Part shown: positions 36,120 to 47,632 of the stretch, piece by piece
How positions within the stretch are numbered: the stretch's first letter is position 1
Layout: every line of letters starts with the position of its first letter
Source of the DNA: Sphagnum compactum
Taxonomy: Eukaryota > Bryophyta > Sphagnopsida > Sphagnales
Assembly: GCA_965153455.1 (NCBI GenBank)
Contig: OZ234504.1
Coordinates: forward strand, 6,324,001-6,388,000
DNA length: 64,000 nucleotides
Reading direction: 5' to 3'
Program-made: the position numbers and the translations under genes
Notes under the pieces: model-generated
What the model saw: the letters and a program-made list of their open reading frames with translations, nothing else
Database searches by the model: none
What the model was told of the DNA's origin: nothing

Positions 36120-37259
36120 CGATGCCTCCATCAAAAAATGCAGTGTTTATATTTGCAAATACACTGGAAATCCCAATAGTAATCTCAACCTGAAATTTTG
36201 GAGTTTTGGAAATGTGCATAAGGCACTCTTCTCTGTGCGTTGATGTAAGAAACATGCAACAAGCAGACTTATGAAGCAAAACATTTGGGGGAGATGAGTG
36301 ATACAAGCAAGTGAGCAAGCAAGTAAACTAAGAAAAGCAATAAGTAAAATGCGTAGCATAGACAGGCCCTATATTAACATAGTGGCCAAGCTGGAGAAAG
36401 CTGCATACCAGTTGCAAGAATGCTTAAATGAAAAGTTCAAGCTCACAAGATTTGCAAACAATAGAATGGGAAAAACTATTGCAAACAAACAAAGATACAA
36501 GAGAATGAAGAATGCACAGCTGGGGAAAGTAGTGCAGAGAGAAGAAACTAACAAACCTGAAGAAGGGACCCAAATCCACAAATGGAAATTTGGTCTGCAT
36601 CATCAGCAAGGGTTACAAGGAATCAACATCCTGTACCTCTGGCCCATTTTCAGTGCCAATTTGCAACCCACCATCAGATCCCTGCATAACTGCAGAATCA
36701 ATCCAGATATAGACAAGAAAGTTGTGGAGATTTCTCTGCAATCTCATAGATATATCCACAAGACGTTTGTGCAGAAAAGTTCTCTCTGCAATCTTATAGT
36801 TGTATACACAAAAAATGATGTGAAAGTTTGTGGAGAGAAGCTCTCTCATAGAGATATAGACAAGAAAGTTGTGGAGTTTTTCTCTGCAATCTCATAGATA
36901 TATACCCAAGTTGTGGAGTTTCCTCTGCAATCTCATGGATATATGCACAGAAGAAAGTTGTGGAGTTTTTTTGTCCATGTATAAACAAGAAAGTACAGTT
37001 ACATCTGGACCCCTTTGCAGACCATTCCAAACCAAAGAAGTCGAGATACAAGTCCAAAGACACCTCCAACAATTCAAAAGAATTTTGTTGCAATACAAGC
37101 ATTACAATTGTAGAACATCTAATCTCAGAAACAGGGCTAGAAGGGGAAATAATACCTCATACAAGATGTGTTGTTTGCACCTTACAATAATTCAGCTTTG
37201 GAGTAGAAGTCTTGAGCTTTTGTGGAGGAAGCTTCAATTCAAGAGCGTCACACAACATC
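36120..37259 (-). CDS. Unresolved exon-like blocks, possible gene or pseudogene
   Basis: Four minus-strand blocks have plausible splice borders. 37186-37259 reads MLCDALELKLPPQKLKTSTP and ends at GTAAGG. 36637-36681 reads GSDGGLQIGTENGPE. 36557-36594 reads TKFPFVDLGPFF. 36120-36189 reads VEITIGISSVFANINTAFFD and ends at GTAATT. They look more protein-like than the surroundings, and the second and third are phase-compatible. However, the intron between those two would be only 42 nt, which is short for a plant, and the blocks do not join into one frame. I do not recognise a family. This may be a decayed gene, a gene with exons I missed, or chance. Confidence 0.22.
36719..36990. repeat. Cluster of a 30-bp motif, four to five copies
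   Basis: Variants of GTTGTGGAG followed by TTTCTCTGCAATCTCATAGA occur at about 36719, 36778 (partial), 36866, 36912 and 36956 (partial). Related single copies occur elsewhere: about 32776 in NASP intron 3, about 34700, and in reverse at about 39122 inside the BRICK1 intron. Confidence 0.7.
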
Positions 37260-38904
37260 CTAAATCAGGTTTCTCCAAGACCTCCTGACATACAAGAATG
37301 TCATGGAAAATTCTGGAAAAGCTACTGCAAAAGAAATTTGAGGACCCAAGTTCCTCCTCTTCAGCAAAACAATCACAGCACATTCTGTAGTTTGAAATGC
37401 ATGTCTTTCCCAATAACCTAATTGGGTACAATAAGAATTGTTGCAGCACAGAAATCTGAAGCTCAGGACACAAAATTGAACACAGATATTTGAATGTGTC
37501 TCAGGAAACAGTGAAAAACAGGGAAGATTAATTGCTGGCTCAAAACAGACACCCTCTTTGTGAGAATCTGCCTATGGATACGGTAATCATCCCCATCACC
37601 AAAGCTTATTCGGAGTTGTTATGGGCCAGGTACTGTTTTGCTCATCATTTTCACCCCCACAAGTTCACACAATCAATAGTATCCACAACTGTTTCAACCT
37701 TTACTTCTTGTTTGATAAATCTTGGGGGAACGGGTCAATCTTCATGTTCCATCTACTGATGCTGCCATCTCAGACCAACACTTGCTGCCCTTGTGAGGAC
37801 TCAAAAGTTCTCCTAAAGAGATCAACTGAGGTTGGCCGCTTCCACCCTACTGCAATATTCAGAACAAACACCAAACCACTAGTTTTCCCCTCTATAAGTG
37901 AAGACAACCATTTAGGAGATTAGGGATCCTACTCCAATCAATAACAGGAACTTTTGGTATATACATACAATTACACATATATACAGCTGACCATGGAACC
38001 TGAGGAGAACTAAAATCTGTATGAGCTCACAAAGAGCTTCCGACTTTGCTTGAAATTGTGATTGCATTCCAATCATAGGTCATAACTCTAACAACACCTC
38101 TTATAGCACGTCATCAAAATACTGGACATGAGGTCAACACCTTTACTGGGGTTGATTGAGGTCTTTGATGTGAAGCCTTTTTAACTGTAGCCAGGGATCT
38201 TGTATCCACTCCAGGCCTTTCAGCAACATAAAAGAAGAGAATGAAAACCTATTCAAGCTCTTCCCTGTGTCTTTGCACTATTCACAGTTCTAGAATATCA
38301 GCAGCAGAATCTGTTCGATGAAGGGAGGTGAAAGCAGTGGGAGATAAAAGGAAAGTGTTTTGAAACAGTCAGCAAGCTGCCAGAATTCTACTCACCTTCC
38401 TCCTTCCATTTATATATCTCGTTTTACCTGAGGTTCTGAAAATGTGATGAAGGCAAGAAAGAGACCTGCACCACAAGGTGATGGCAGAAACATGAGCAAC
38501 TTTGTACTTGAAAGAGCATCCAGGAAGAATTCTTGTGTAAATGAGATGATCTTCCAAAGATATTCTGGAAAACACACGTCTTTATTTTGAACAAAACATT
38601 CAGAGTTCAGCCTGTTTATTTTGATTAAGTTTCAGTCACACCTGTACAGCCCAAAGAGGACTGAAATTGGTAAATACCCAGTGCCCTCTATAAAACTCAC
38701 AGTTTTAACTGGTCTTGACATGATCAATAAGACTCCATGATTGTTTCACAATTAGCTGTCAAAGTGACAACCCCATAAATATAAATACATATACTATGTC
38801 TCTTGCCAGTCCAGCAAGCTTATATCTCTCTTTTAATTATGTGAACATTGGCAAAATCACTTGGATAACTTGGAAGTCTGAAGCTATCAAGTCATGGGAA
38901 GAAT

Positions 38905-40366
38905 TCAGGAGGAATTGACAGCTGTGCTGAATTGGGCTTCCAAGTACTCCAGTTGCCGCTCCAAGACAGTGAGTTTCTCATTCAAAACTGCCAGTTTGCT
39001 CCTTGTTGCAGATTCTACATACAGCCAGCAGGTTCCATGCTCACCCAAAGTCAGTCCATGTGAGTGCCTCAGTTTCCAATCTACAGCACCTGCAGATTCA
39101 CGTAAGAGCAGACCTCTCTACCTAAAGCATATCAATGAGATTGCAGAGGAAACTCCAAAACTAACACTTTGAAGGTAACACAAACAATGGGGCCATTCCC
39201 TTATGAGTGCTACTCACAAAGTGTCAGACCATCACCTTAATCATGAATAACAGTGCTATGACTCCCCATTGACCACATCAGCTCCTGACAGTGAGTGTAG
39301 ACAAGTATATAACAAACATCAAACTGTTATACAAAACATCTGTGTCCTGAGTTTCTGTTGCATTTCTGGAATCAACAGGAAGGTTCAATCATGATACTCT
39401 CTGGCACTCAAGAGAGCAGACATCTTTACCAAAAAGAAATCTTGTGCACTCTAGTCATCAATTGGTCAACCAGAGGCCCATCATCAAATAGAGTTTTTTT
39501 CTCCCACCCATCTCAATTTTCCACCATTTCCATGGCATAATATTTAGACAGTCTAGAAAATGTTAGACAGCATATCTGCTTGGAAAGTTAGTATTTTCTC
39601 AAAATCACATTTTGGATCTTCGATCTGTTCTCTCATTGTCACATCATTAAAACCTTGTGCACAAGAAGAAACACTGCAGTAGATGACATGAAAAGCTAGC
39701 AAAGAAGCTCCTCAACAATCCATCAAGAGTGAGAGTTCTGGAGTGGCCTAGAGAGTGCCAACACCATCTGATGGATGGTTATGGTAAGTCTGAACACTCT
39801 GGTAGCCCACAAAAAGAACAACACACTCTCATGCTTTCTTCTACTGTCATGGCATAGAAAGACATAGCAGACATAACTGCATTGTCAATCAGCTCCACTG
39901 ATGAGCAGAATTGAAGCCCTTTGACAGACAGATGGGGAAAAGGAAAAATCATGCAATGCTCATGCAATGTTCATGGAATGCTCATGCACTTTGGAAGATA
40001 GTACCTTCCTTGGGGGCTGAAGACACAGAGAGATGGAGAAAAGGTTCTAAGTTTCCTCTTGCAAGGTATGAAGCATGACATCTCTGTTGATGCAAAACTC
40101 AGTCTGCGAAGAAGAAGAAGAGGCAAATTGATTCAAAGAGGAGCTTCGAATATCCAACTCTAGTCTAAGGAAGAAACCACACAAGTATGTTATCGGCATC
40201 CAGAAGACAGGAAAAATAAAAGTCTTGCAACAGACTTACCGAACTGCAACAAGAACTCAAAGAGACGGCGCACATTGAGGGAAAGGGAGCTGGAGAAATG
40301 GCGGTTGTCCCAATCAGACTGCACCGCTATTCCCACTGCTACTGTATTCATTCCCGCACTCGCCAT
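38905..40366 (-). CDS. BRK1: BRICK1, small subunit of the SCAR/WAVE complex
   Basis: BRICK1 (HSPC300) is a small coiled-coil protein of the SCAR/WAVE complex, which activates ARP2/3 to nucleate branched actin and shapes plant epidermal cells. Two exons join in phase: 40240-40366 (42 codons plus one base, GTAAGT donor) and 38905-39014 (TGTAG acceptor, TGA stop), separated by a 1225-bp intron. Exon 1 reads VAVGIAVQSDWDNRHF and SLSLNVRRLFEFLLQF; exon 2 reads ESATRSKLAVLNEKLTVLER and QLEYLEAQFSTAV. Both match the family closely. The protein is 78 residues, slightly shorter than usual plant copies (about 85), and the last few residues differ from the common TANPSLF-type end. The start is the first ATG in frame before the conserved block. 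The frame is open and the gene looks functional. Confidence 0.93.
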
Positions 40367-41160
40367 TGCCGGAAACTTCCGCAGCTTTCCAGATTTCTCT
40401 TGGTTCACCTTTCCTTCCTCCAAAGCTTGGTTATCGCAGCCGAAGAAAGCAGGAATCGGTCTCTGCTGCCGCGATTCTCGGGGTTTCTTGTCTGAATCTC
40501 TACTATTTTCAGCAATTTCTACATTTGTCGATTTCCCCAATTTCGCTGTAGACTGTGACTGTGATGTCTCTCTTTCTTGCTTTCCAAAAAAAAAATCGTG
40601 CTAAATTCTTAAGATCAACTTGGCAACACTTCTTCTTCTTCTTCTGCCTCTCTATTGTACATCGAATTCACCGAGCTCCTGGTCTTTGTTTGTCTCTTTC
40701 TCTTCTCTTGTCTAGTCTTCGCACCCCAGCAGCAGCGCCTGGGCTATCCTCGTGCACGCACAGTTGGAACCCTAAATGCTTCTCAATGATATTACCTACT
40801 GCCTTGGATGGAAAACAAATCATCCATCGAACATTGGTACGCTAGGGAACCTTAGCCAGGGTCATTCTCAGGTAACCTTCTCAGGAACCTGGGCTCCAGC
40901 CTTGATCCTTATTAAGGTCTCTTCATCCGTAAAGCACTGCCTGGATTTTTCCTTTGTATTTTCGGTTCCCTTACCTGCCTGAAGAAACCTGTTTTCAGCA
41001 ATCGGGATCTTCTGCGGTGGAAGGCACCAGCCAGGCTGTACTGGGATCTTCGGACCAGCGGAAGGTACCAGCCAGGCTGTACTGGGATCTTCGGACCAGC
41101 GGAAGGTACCGGCCAGCCTGTCACTAATTCTAAAAAGTGAAAAAAATCCCAGCTCTGCTT
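40367..41160. promoter_or_regulatory. Upstream region of BRICK1, with a short tandem repeat
   Basis: This lies upstream of the minus-strand start of BRICK1 and likely includes its promoter; no TATA box was chosen. At 41004-41122 a unit of about 41 bp (GGGATCTTCGGACCAGCGGA and on) is repeated nearly three times, the first copy being divergent. Confidence 0.4.
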
Positions 41161-41243
41161 TACATAGGAAAAGGGCCTCAGTACTGGCCCTTCCGTGATT
41201 TTCAACTTGCTCCCGAGGCCAGTACTCAGGCCCTTCTCCTATA
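41161..41243. repeat. 83-bp palindromic element
   Basis: The ends are inverted repeats: TACATAGGAAAAGGGCCT then CAGTACTGGCC on the left, and TATAGGAGAAGGGCCT then GAGTACTGGCC from the right end reverse-complemented. Only about 25 bases separate the arms. A related, more diverged copy lies at 43384-43500. Confidence 0.6.
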
Positions 41244-42089
41244 TTAAAAAAAACTTTCTCTTAGAGCAAACTTCTGTTATAGCCCTCAGGGCACACGGTG
41301 AAAGTATCCTTGGCCGATACCATTAGGAAGCATCTCAAAAAAAATCTTGAATATTAAAACTAATCAAATAATATATTTGGTTTATTGAAATTTTTAATTG
41401 TATATATTTATTTTTTCCCTCATGTTTATGGATTTCACGCCAAAATATATGGTTTGAAGTGTTCATTGGTTTTTTTTTTATATGAGAATTTTTCTTCTTC
41501 TTAATTGTAATGGCCTTGTTTAGAATTGTATTTTTGAACTTTGAAAATTCATAATTAAATTATAGCTAGTATATATTACTTACTTCATTAAATATATTTT
41601 AATAAATCATCCAAAGACCAAGGTGTTTTTGAAACAAGCATTCATTCTACCCCCACCTTCAAACCCACCCCGCAACCCCAAAGAAAAAAGGAAGTTTGCG
41701 AAGGGAAGGAATAAATTTTAGGCATTCATGGGCAACTTATTAATTTTTAAATTTTGAACAATTTGACCATGAGCTACCTAGGGGCTAGGACTACAAGGTG
41801 GCCTAAGGTCCAAGACACGATGGCTTAGGGCCCAAGCCACCATTACATCTCCATTGGCATCAAAAAACCTTGGCATTGAGATGTTTTAAAAGACAATAAT
41901 TTCCTATATTTTAATGTAAAATATTCTGAAAATATATATTATGCCAATTTTCAAGGTTCATTAAATTGCAAAAGTCTTGTCCAAGCTAACCTTGTTTTCA
42001 TAATTTAATACATGTATGAATGGACACACCTGTAGTATTCACAAGCTTGCCCATTTATTAACACATAAAGATAACATAATATACATGAT
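41244..42089. other. AT-rich spacer, no gene seen
   Basis: AT-rich sequence between the palindromic element and Helitron C. No coding or structured feature was recognised. Confidence 0.5.
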
Positions 42090-43221
42090 ATAGTGGGTAC
42101 CCATGACCTTCGGACACGGTGAAGTCCCCCCTTTCTTTAAACCTGGTTCATGTTTTAGTTTTTCCTAGAAACTTTTATCTTATTTATTTATTTATTTATA
42201 AGTGTTTTCTGTTTTTATTATTATTTCGTATAATAATAATAAAGTGTTTCTTTTTCACTTTTGTATTTTTGTTTATTTGGATGCAAGTTTGAAGTTTGGA
42301 GAAAGAAGACGCACCTCATTCTTTTTCAAGTAGGGTTTTTTTTCATTATTATAAGTTTTATTTTTTTCTTATTTTTTACTCTTTATTTGGTTTCTTCATT
42401 TAAAATTTTTTTTTTTTGTCTTTTAAAATTATTTTATTGTATTTCCCTTTCCTTGTTTCATTTGTTTCCATGCCTTTTTTATAGTTTTTGCGTTTTTACT
42501 TTTTTTTTTGTTTATGTTTGTTTCATGTTTTTATTTTTTCTATTCTTATTTTGCCTATCTTCATTTTTTTTCTATTTTTATGCATTTATTTATTTATTTA
42601 TTTTGTTTCTATTTTCTTTTTCAAAAAGATTCTAGTTTTTCAAATATATTTTATAATGAAAATAATTTTTAAAAACTTTTGTATTTTTGTTTGATTAGAT
42701 GCAGGTTTGAAGTTTGGAAAAAGAAGACAAACCTCATTTTTTTTTTCAAGTATGGTTTTTTTCTCTTTCTTTTGCTCTCTGTTTTGTTTCTTATTTTTTG
42801 TCATCTATTTTTTAGTTTTCTTTTAAGATTATTTTACTGTATTTCCCTTTTTTGTTTCATGTTTAAATATATTTATTTTATATGTTTTCATTTTTTTTCT
42901 ATTTTTAAGTGTTTTAAAAAAGTTTCTATTTGTTAAAGTGTTTTTATGTTTTTTTTTTTTCTAGTTTTTTCCCTTTTAAAAATATATATTTGTTCTGTTT
43001 TTTTCTTTTTGGTTACAACTTTGTTTCATATTTTTAATTTATTAATAACTTGTTTTCTTCTTTTTTAATTTGAAATTTTTAATTTGCTGCTGCCGATTTC
43101 GTCGTCCTCCTCCTCTTCCATCATCTTCTTCTTCAGGGATGAGGAAGTTGGATGGATGGAAAGGACGACCGGATGAAAAGGACGACCGCCGCAAGCCGAC
43201 AAAACCACCGATATTATATAT
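42090..43221 (-). mobile_element. Helitron element C, non-autonomous
   Basis: On the plus strand the element begins (its 3' end) with TAGTGGGTACCC, then a hairpin region like that of A and B, then GGTGAAGTCCCCC. It ends (its 5' end) with GACGACCG and CGATATTATATATT. The first 400 bp is closely related to element A. The last base of the 3' end is degenerate, so it reads CTAT instead of CTAG on the minus strand. Inside, a segment with TTTGTATTTTTGTTT and AGTTTGGAGAAAGAAGA is duplicated (about 42260 and 42680). Long T-rich tracts; no coding capacity seen. The 5' boundary is approximate. Confidence 0.65.
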
Positions 43222-43383
43222 TGGTTTTCTGCCGAGGCATGAATTTAGGGTTATCCCCAAGTCAAATAGGAAAAGAGGGGGGCGGGGCAGCACATTCTTT
43301 TACCTTTAACTTATCTACAAGTCATTTTCGTTTTTACATCTTTGTTTGTTTAAAGAAGCAAAAAGAAAAATCATGCTAGTCTT

Positions 43384-43500
43384 TACATAGGTTCAGACTC
43401 TTTCTGGATTTTCGACCTGTTCCCTCAGCCTACTGGCTTACCAGCCAATAGCCAGGATTCTCAAATCCAGAAGGATCTGTTTTCAGACCCTTCTCCTATA
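43384..43500. repeat. Palindromic element, relative of 41161-41243
   Basis: Left end TACATAGGTTCAGACTCTTT and right end (reverse complement) TATAGGAGAAGGGTCTGA pair imperfectly, with CTGGATTT/AAATCCAG further inside. Same outer bases as the element at 41161-41243 but longer and more diverged. Confidence 0.45.
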
Positions 43501-44456
43501 CTAAAAACCCCTTTGCCCCAAAACCTCATTGTAAGGTGCCGTCCTAACAACTAATCTACTGCATTATGTGTTATCGTCCATAACTATGGAATGCACCCAG
43601 CAGAAATTTTCTAGTGTATCTAGAGGGTGCCTTATTGACACAAAATGTTAGTAAGATCTGAATGAAATCGCACAATGATTCACACCTAAGCAAATGGAAA
43701 GGTTGCTAATTTTGTATACTTAAAATTTTATATCCAAGTCTTTACAAAATTCCACAATATTTTCATCTACACCCAAAGCAATGCTCCATTTTTGCACACA
43801 TGGAAAAAATGACAAATGTATTTGTGTGTGTGTGTGTGTGTTATAGGGGTAAATCCCGAGGATGAGGCCATTCCAAATATAAGGGGAATAAGGCAAGGGA
43901 GTAACCGACTCTGACCCCGCATTTTGAGATTGTCCCTAACCATGGGGCTCTACCCCTCCTTACAATGTGAAGAAGTATATAGAAGGGATCTAAACATACA
44001 TATGTCATGGGGCCTCGGAGTGAGAGGGTTGTTAGTTCATAAAGCACTGGCAGAAAATTTCTAGTGTACACTAGAAAAGCAACCTTCTCTAGTGAAATTT
44101 CTCCTTGACAAAGATGGAGACATTTTGAAAAGTGAAATGTTTGATTTGATGGAGGCATTTTTGCTCTTAGAAAAATTTCCCCATGATATGGTGGGTATCA
44201 TGAGAACAAACAAAATAATAATTTTTTTCTAGTGCTTTTTATGAGGGTAACAACTAACAACATCATAGCAAGGCATTCACAAAATAAGTGTCCCTCAACT
44301 CTAGCCTTGAGCTGACATTTATTTGAAGAACACATCACTCCTTTTTTCATACACCTTCTCCTTAAGAGTGGGAGGTTGAGGGAAGGTCTTAGGCACACTT
44401 TCCACTCTTGAAAGAGTACGTATAATACATCCATACATGGTCTTTTATAGTTGGTA
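43501..44456. other. Spacer between Helitrons C and A, no gene seen
   Basis: Contains a short GT run at about 43825-43840 and a stretch at about 43850-43975 that loosely resembles the 23.9-kb repeat module. No exon-like sequence was recognised. Confidence 0.45.
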
Positions 44457-45335
44457 CTAGTGGGTACCCGTGACCTTCGGGCACTGTGAAGTCCCCCGGT
44501 TTCTTTAAACTTGGTTCATGTTTTAGTTATTTTTTAGAAACTTTTATCTTTCTCTTTTTTTAATGTGTTTTCTGTTTTTATTATTATTTTGTATAATAAA
44601 AATAAAGTGTTTCTTTTTCACTTTTATATTTTTGTTTATTTGGATGCAAGTTTGAAGTTTGGAGAAAGAAGATACACCTCATTCTTTTTCAAGTAGGGCT
44701 TTTCTTCATTATTATAAGTTTTATTTTTTTAATTTTTGACTCTTTATTTGGTTTCTTCATTTTGTAAATTTTTTACTTTATTTCCCTTTCCTTGTTTCAT
44801 TTGTTTCCATTCCTTTTTTATAGTTTTTACTTTTTTTTTTTTTTTATGTTTGTTTATGGCTTGTCTTCCAAGTATTCTCTGACAGCACTGTGGTATGCAT
44901 TGTGCGTGTGTGCGTGCAAGATTGGGTGTGAATCAAAACCCTTCATTCCATTTGTCTTTCCCAGAAAGATGAAGCTTTTGCCACTGCTGTCAAATACATG
45001 TCTAAAGAAGAAAGTTTGTACAATGTCAGGAGTTTTGCTCTACTGAATTATGAAGCTTCAGTTACCACATTCATAGATTGATGTATGTGAGAGCTTGAAG
45101 CAAAGCAATAAAAAATTGGAAAGAAAGCTTCAAGCAACATGGCTGACTGCGGTAGGTACATACTTACCTAGAACAAAAGGAACAAACTTCTCCAATGCTC
45201 TGGAGTCTGCAACAGCTTTCCTTTGTATATTGTTTTGAGATCACAGGAAGTATTCAAGTATCATCATCATCAACAGGGTGTAAGGCATCATGAGAAATTC
45301 ATTGGCATCAGTATTCAAGTGTTAGTGTCAAACAC

Positions 45336-45784
45336 GGAGAGAGAGAGAGAGAGAGAGAGAGTCTCTTGTTCTTACAAAAACTTTTGGAGCAGCTGCTGCA
45401 TTGGGAAGAGAATGCCCTTTGTGATCCATGTCTTCATTCTGGTGATGAGTGTGTTTGTACAGGTAGTAGAACAGCAATGCTCCTAAAACTGTGTCTGCAA
45501 ATTCAAAGCGCTCACATAATTTCAAAGGGGTAGACACCTGAAGCTTATGTACACAGCAGTAGCAGCAAGGACAACACCACAACTGATCTAAGATTGTTGA
45601 GAACCTCTGGATCTCGTTACTATGTTCAGAAACTAACAGGATTGTTGCCATCACTACCAAAGTGGATAACTTGAGCAGTAATTTTGATACAGATCCAGAT
45701 GCTGTTTGTTGATTGAAATGCAATTGCATTGCACATGCCTACAGGAAGAAAGCTTGAACAGAAGGAATGCAAAATACATGCACT

Positions 45785-45819
<35 letters not shown>

Positions 45820-46550
45820 CTTGCACAATGCAGACACAGATGGTCATACAAATGCAAACAAAAGAAGCAAATGAGAAACCATATAAACACAGATGCAATC
45901 ATGGATATAAAACTCACATAGACATGCATGTGCATGAAGCTCCCCTATGTTACAGAAGAAGCATCAGCCTCAAGAGGCCCCCTGTGTTGCATAAGAAGCA
46001 TCAGAAGAAGCCCTCATCATCATCATCATCATCATCATGAAGCTCTCTGTGTTGCAGAAGAAGCATAAGAAGAAGCCTCACTCATCATCAGCATAAAGCT
46101 CCCCTGTGTTGCAGAAGAAGCATCAGAAGAAGCCCTCATGATGATGATGATGATGAAGCTCTACTGTGTTGCAGAAGAAGCATGATCATCATCACCATCA
46201 TGATGCGAGGATGCAGTTTCTGCCAACAGGAACATGACACGCTCTATGTACTTGTCCCAACATCCCGTGGCCGGCCGCAGCAGCGGCATCAGGAGCAGGA
46301 GGAGGAGGAGGAGGAGGAGGAGGCGGAGGAGGAAGAAGAAGAAAGGCGGTGATGACGGACAAAGACGAAAATTGGTGATTGATTTCCTCGCAATGCGCAT
46401 CCTCTCGCTGCCTGCCATCATCGATAACCACCATCTCCAACATAACCTCCTATGTTCCTCCTCGATCACCATCCCCAACTGATCTTCCATCACAGCGTCG
46501 TCCAGCAGCATCATCACAACCACCTGCAAAACAACAACAACAACAACAAT
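45336..46550. repeat. Microsatellite cluster inside Helitron A
   Basis: Simple repeats follow closely: GA (45336-45361), CA (about 45787-45818), ATC (about 46013-46038), GAT (about 46139-46154), AGG (about 46296-46332) and AAC (about 46529-46550). Short phrases such as GTTGCAGAAGAAGCAT recur between them at about 46050-46170. Confidence 0.85.
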
Positions 46551-46921
46551 CTAGACTGCTGCTGTTCCTCATCTTCTTCTTCTGTGTCACTACCAAAACA
46601 CTGCAATCCGCCATCCTCCTGCTCCTTCTACTACTACAGCTTCTGCTGCTGCTGCTGGTTCTGCTTCTGCCGCCTCTGACTCTGATGGAAGGCGTTGTGA
46701 ACACTGTACCAAAAAGTCTTCGTCTTTCTCCTTTTTCCCCTCTGCTTCTGCCATGCCCAAGTCAATCGTCAGGCTATCTCTAGATCCATATCTCACCAGC
46801 TTCACAAATTCCACTCCTTGCATTCACTGACTGCTGCTACAGTGCTGCATCTATTGAAATCAAAAGAGAAAAAAGTTTATAAGTCTGAGACTTTGAGAGA
46901 TCTACTTGGCTTAGTACCGAA

Positions 46922-47449
46922 TTAGCCGAAGAGAAGAAGGATTGGAACCTTGCCTGAGCTTGGAACAGTACCAGCAGCAGCAACTTCTGAGGGTTCGGAA
47001 TCTGAGGCTGAGGAAGAACATCGACGTAATAAGCAGATTTCCTCGGCAGCCAAGCTCCCGGCTGTAAATACATCTGAGCTCAAGGGCGAAGCTGCTACAG
47101 ATTTATCTGCAGTACGATATACGTCTCCAGCATTGTCTACTGGTTCTCCTCTCGCAGTCGAAGGAGAAGAAGAAGGCCCGTGCTGCGAGCTCGCAGCCAA
47201 GGACTTCCTCCTTGATGATCCATCGCTCAAATGGTCAATAGCAGAGGTTGCCGGGATATAACCGGGATCTTGGGGAATCGGGGGAGGGAGACTCGACCGA
47301 TGACGCTTGATAGAGAGACGAAGACGCTTAGGAGGAGAAGCAGCAGCCTCAGCCTCCCTCATCCTCAACCACTCTCTTGAGCATGCCAAGGTTTTCTTCT
47401 CACAGAAAGAAGAGGCGCAAGAGCGGGTAAAGCAACAGGGCAGAACCAC
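46922..47449 (-). pseudogene. Captured host gene fragment, unidentified
   Basis: A 175-codon open frame lies in the same orientation as Helitron A, near its 5' end. It is rich in Ser, Ala, Pro and Arg and includes ASPPKRLRLSIKRHRSSLPP (a possible nuclear signal), IPATSAIDHLSDGSSRRKS and SSSASDSEPSEVAAAG. GC content is higher than in the element around it, as expected of a captured exon. The frame after SEPSEVAAAG could leave through a CAG|GC or other donor, which was not resolved. A cell-cycle inhibitor was considered, but no diagnostic motif is visible. The complementary strand also has a 103-codon frame (46950-47261), which I take as the shadow. Confidence 0.45.
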
Positions 47450-47632
47450 ACGTTCTGAATGTGGACACAGTAGCCCCAGCTATTTGTCTCTTTGGAGGCA
47501 AGCGATAACCTTAGCGAGTCCACTTAGCGGGCACCGGTGGCCGTCATGGGGACGGATGAGGGGACGGATGACAACGGATGACGGGACGGATGGATGAAAA
47601 GGACGACCACCCAAGGATATTATATAAGTAGA

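Larger units (their letters stand above)
34270..38904. other. Region between convergent NASP and BRICK1; unresolved
   Basis: No complete gene could be built. Several exon-like blocks occur on the minus strand (listed separately), and a dispersed 30-bp motif is clustered near 36.7-37.0 kb. The longest open frame here, on the plus strand at 36298-36897, overlaps that repeat cluster and has no family resemblance. Confidence 0.4.
44457..47632 (-). mobile_element. Helitron element A with captured sequence
   Basis: Both ends are clear on the minus strand. The 5' end is TCTACTTATATAATATCC (47632 downward), followed by GGTCGTCC and TCCATCCGTCCCGTC. The 3' end has a hairpin (plus-strand 44470-44484, GTGACCTTCGGGCAC), a nine-base spacer GGGTACCCA and CTAG (44457-44460), with T as the next host base. 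The 5' end directly abuts the CTAG of element B with no spacer. The interior holds T-rich sequence related to element C, a cluster of microsatellites, and a long minus-strand open frame that looks like a captured host gene piece. Confidence 0.85.

Noticed and set aside
36298-36897. 199-codon plus-strand open frame
   Set aside because: It overlaps a cluster of short repeated motifs and lies antisense to better exon-like blocks; composition is biased to Lys, Gln and Asn and no family is recognisable.
42261-42936. Hydrophobic open frames rich in Phe and Leu, apparent membrane proteins
   Set aside because: They are translations of T-rich low-complexity sequence inside Helitron C.
46922-47449. 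Cyclin-dependent kinase inhibitor (KRP) identity for the captured frame
   Set aside because: General composition is similar, but the diagnostic C-terminal motif is not visible on either strand nearby.
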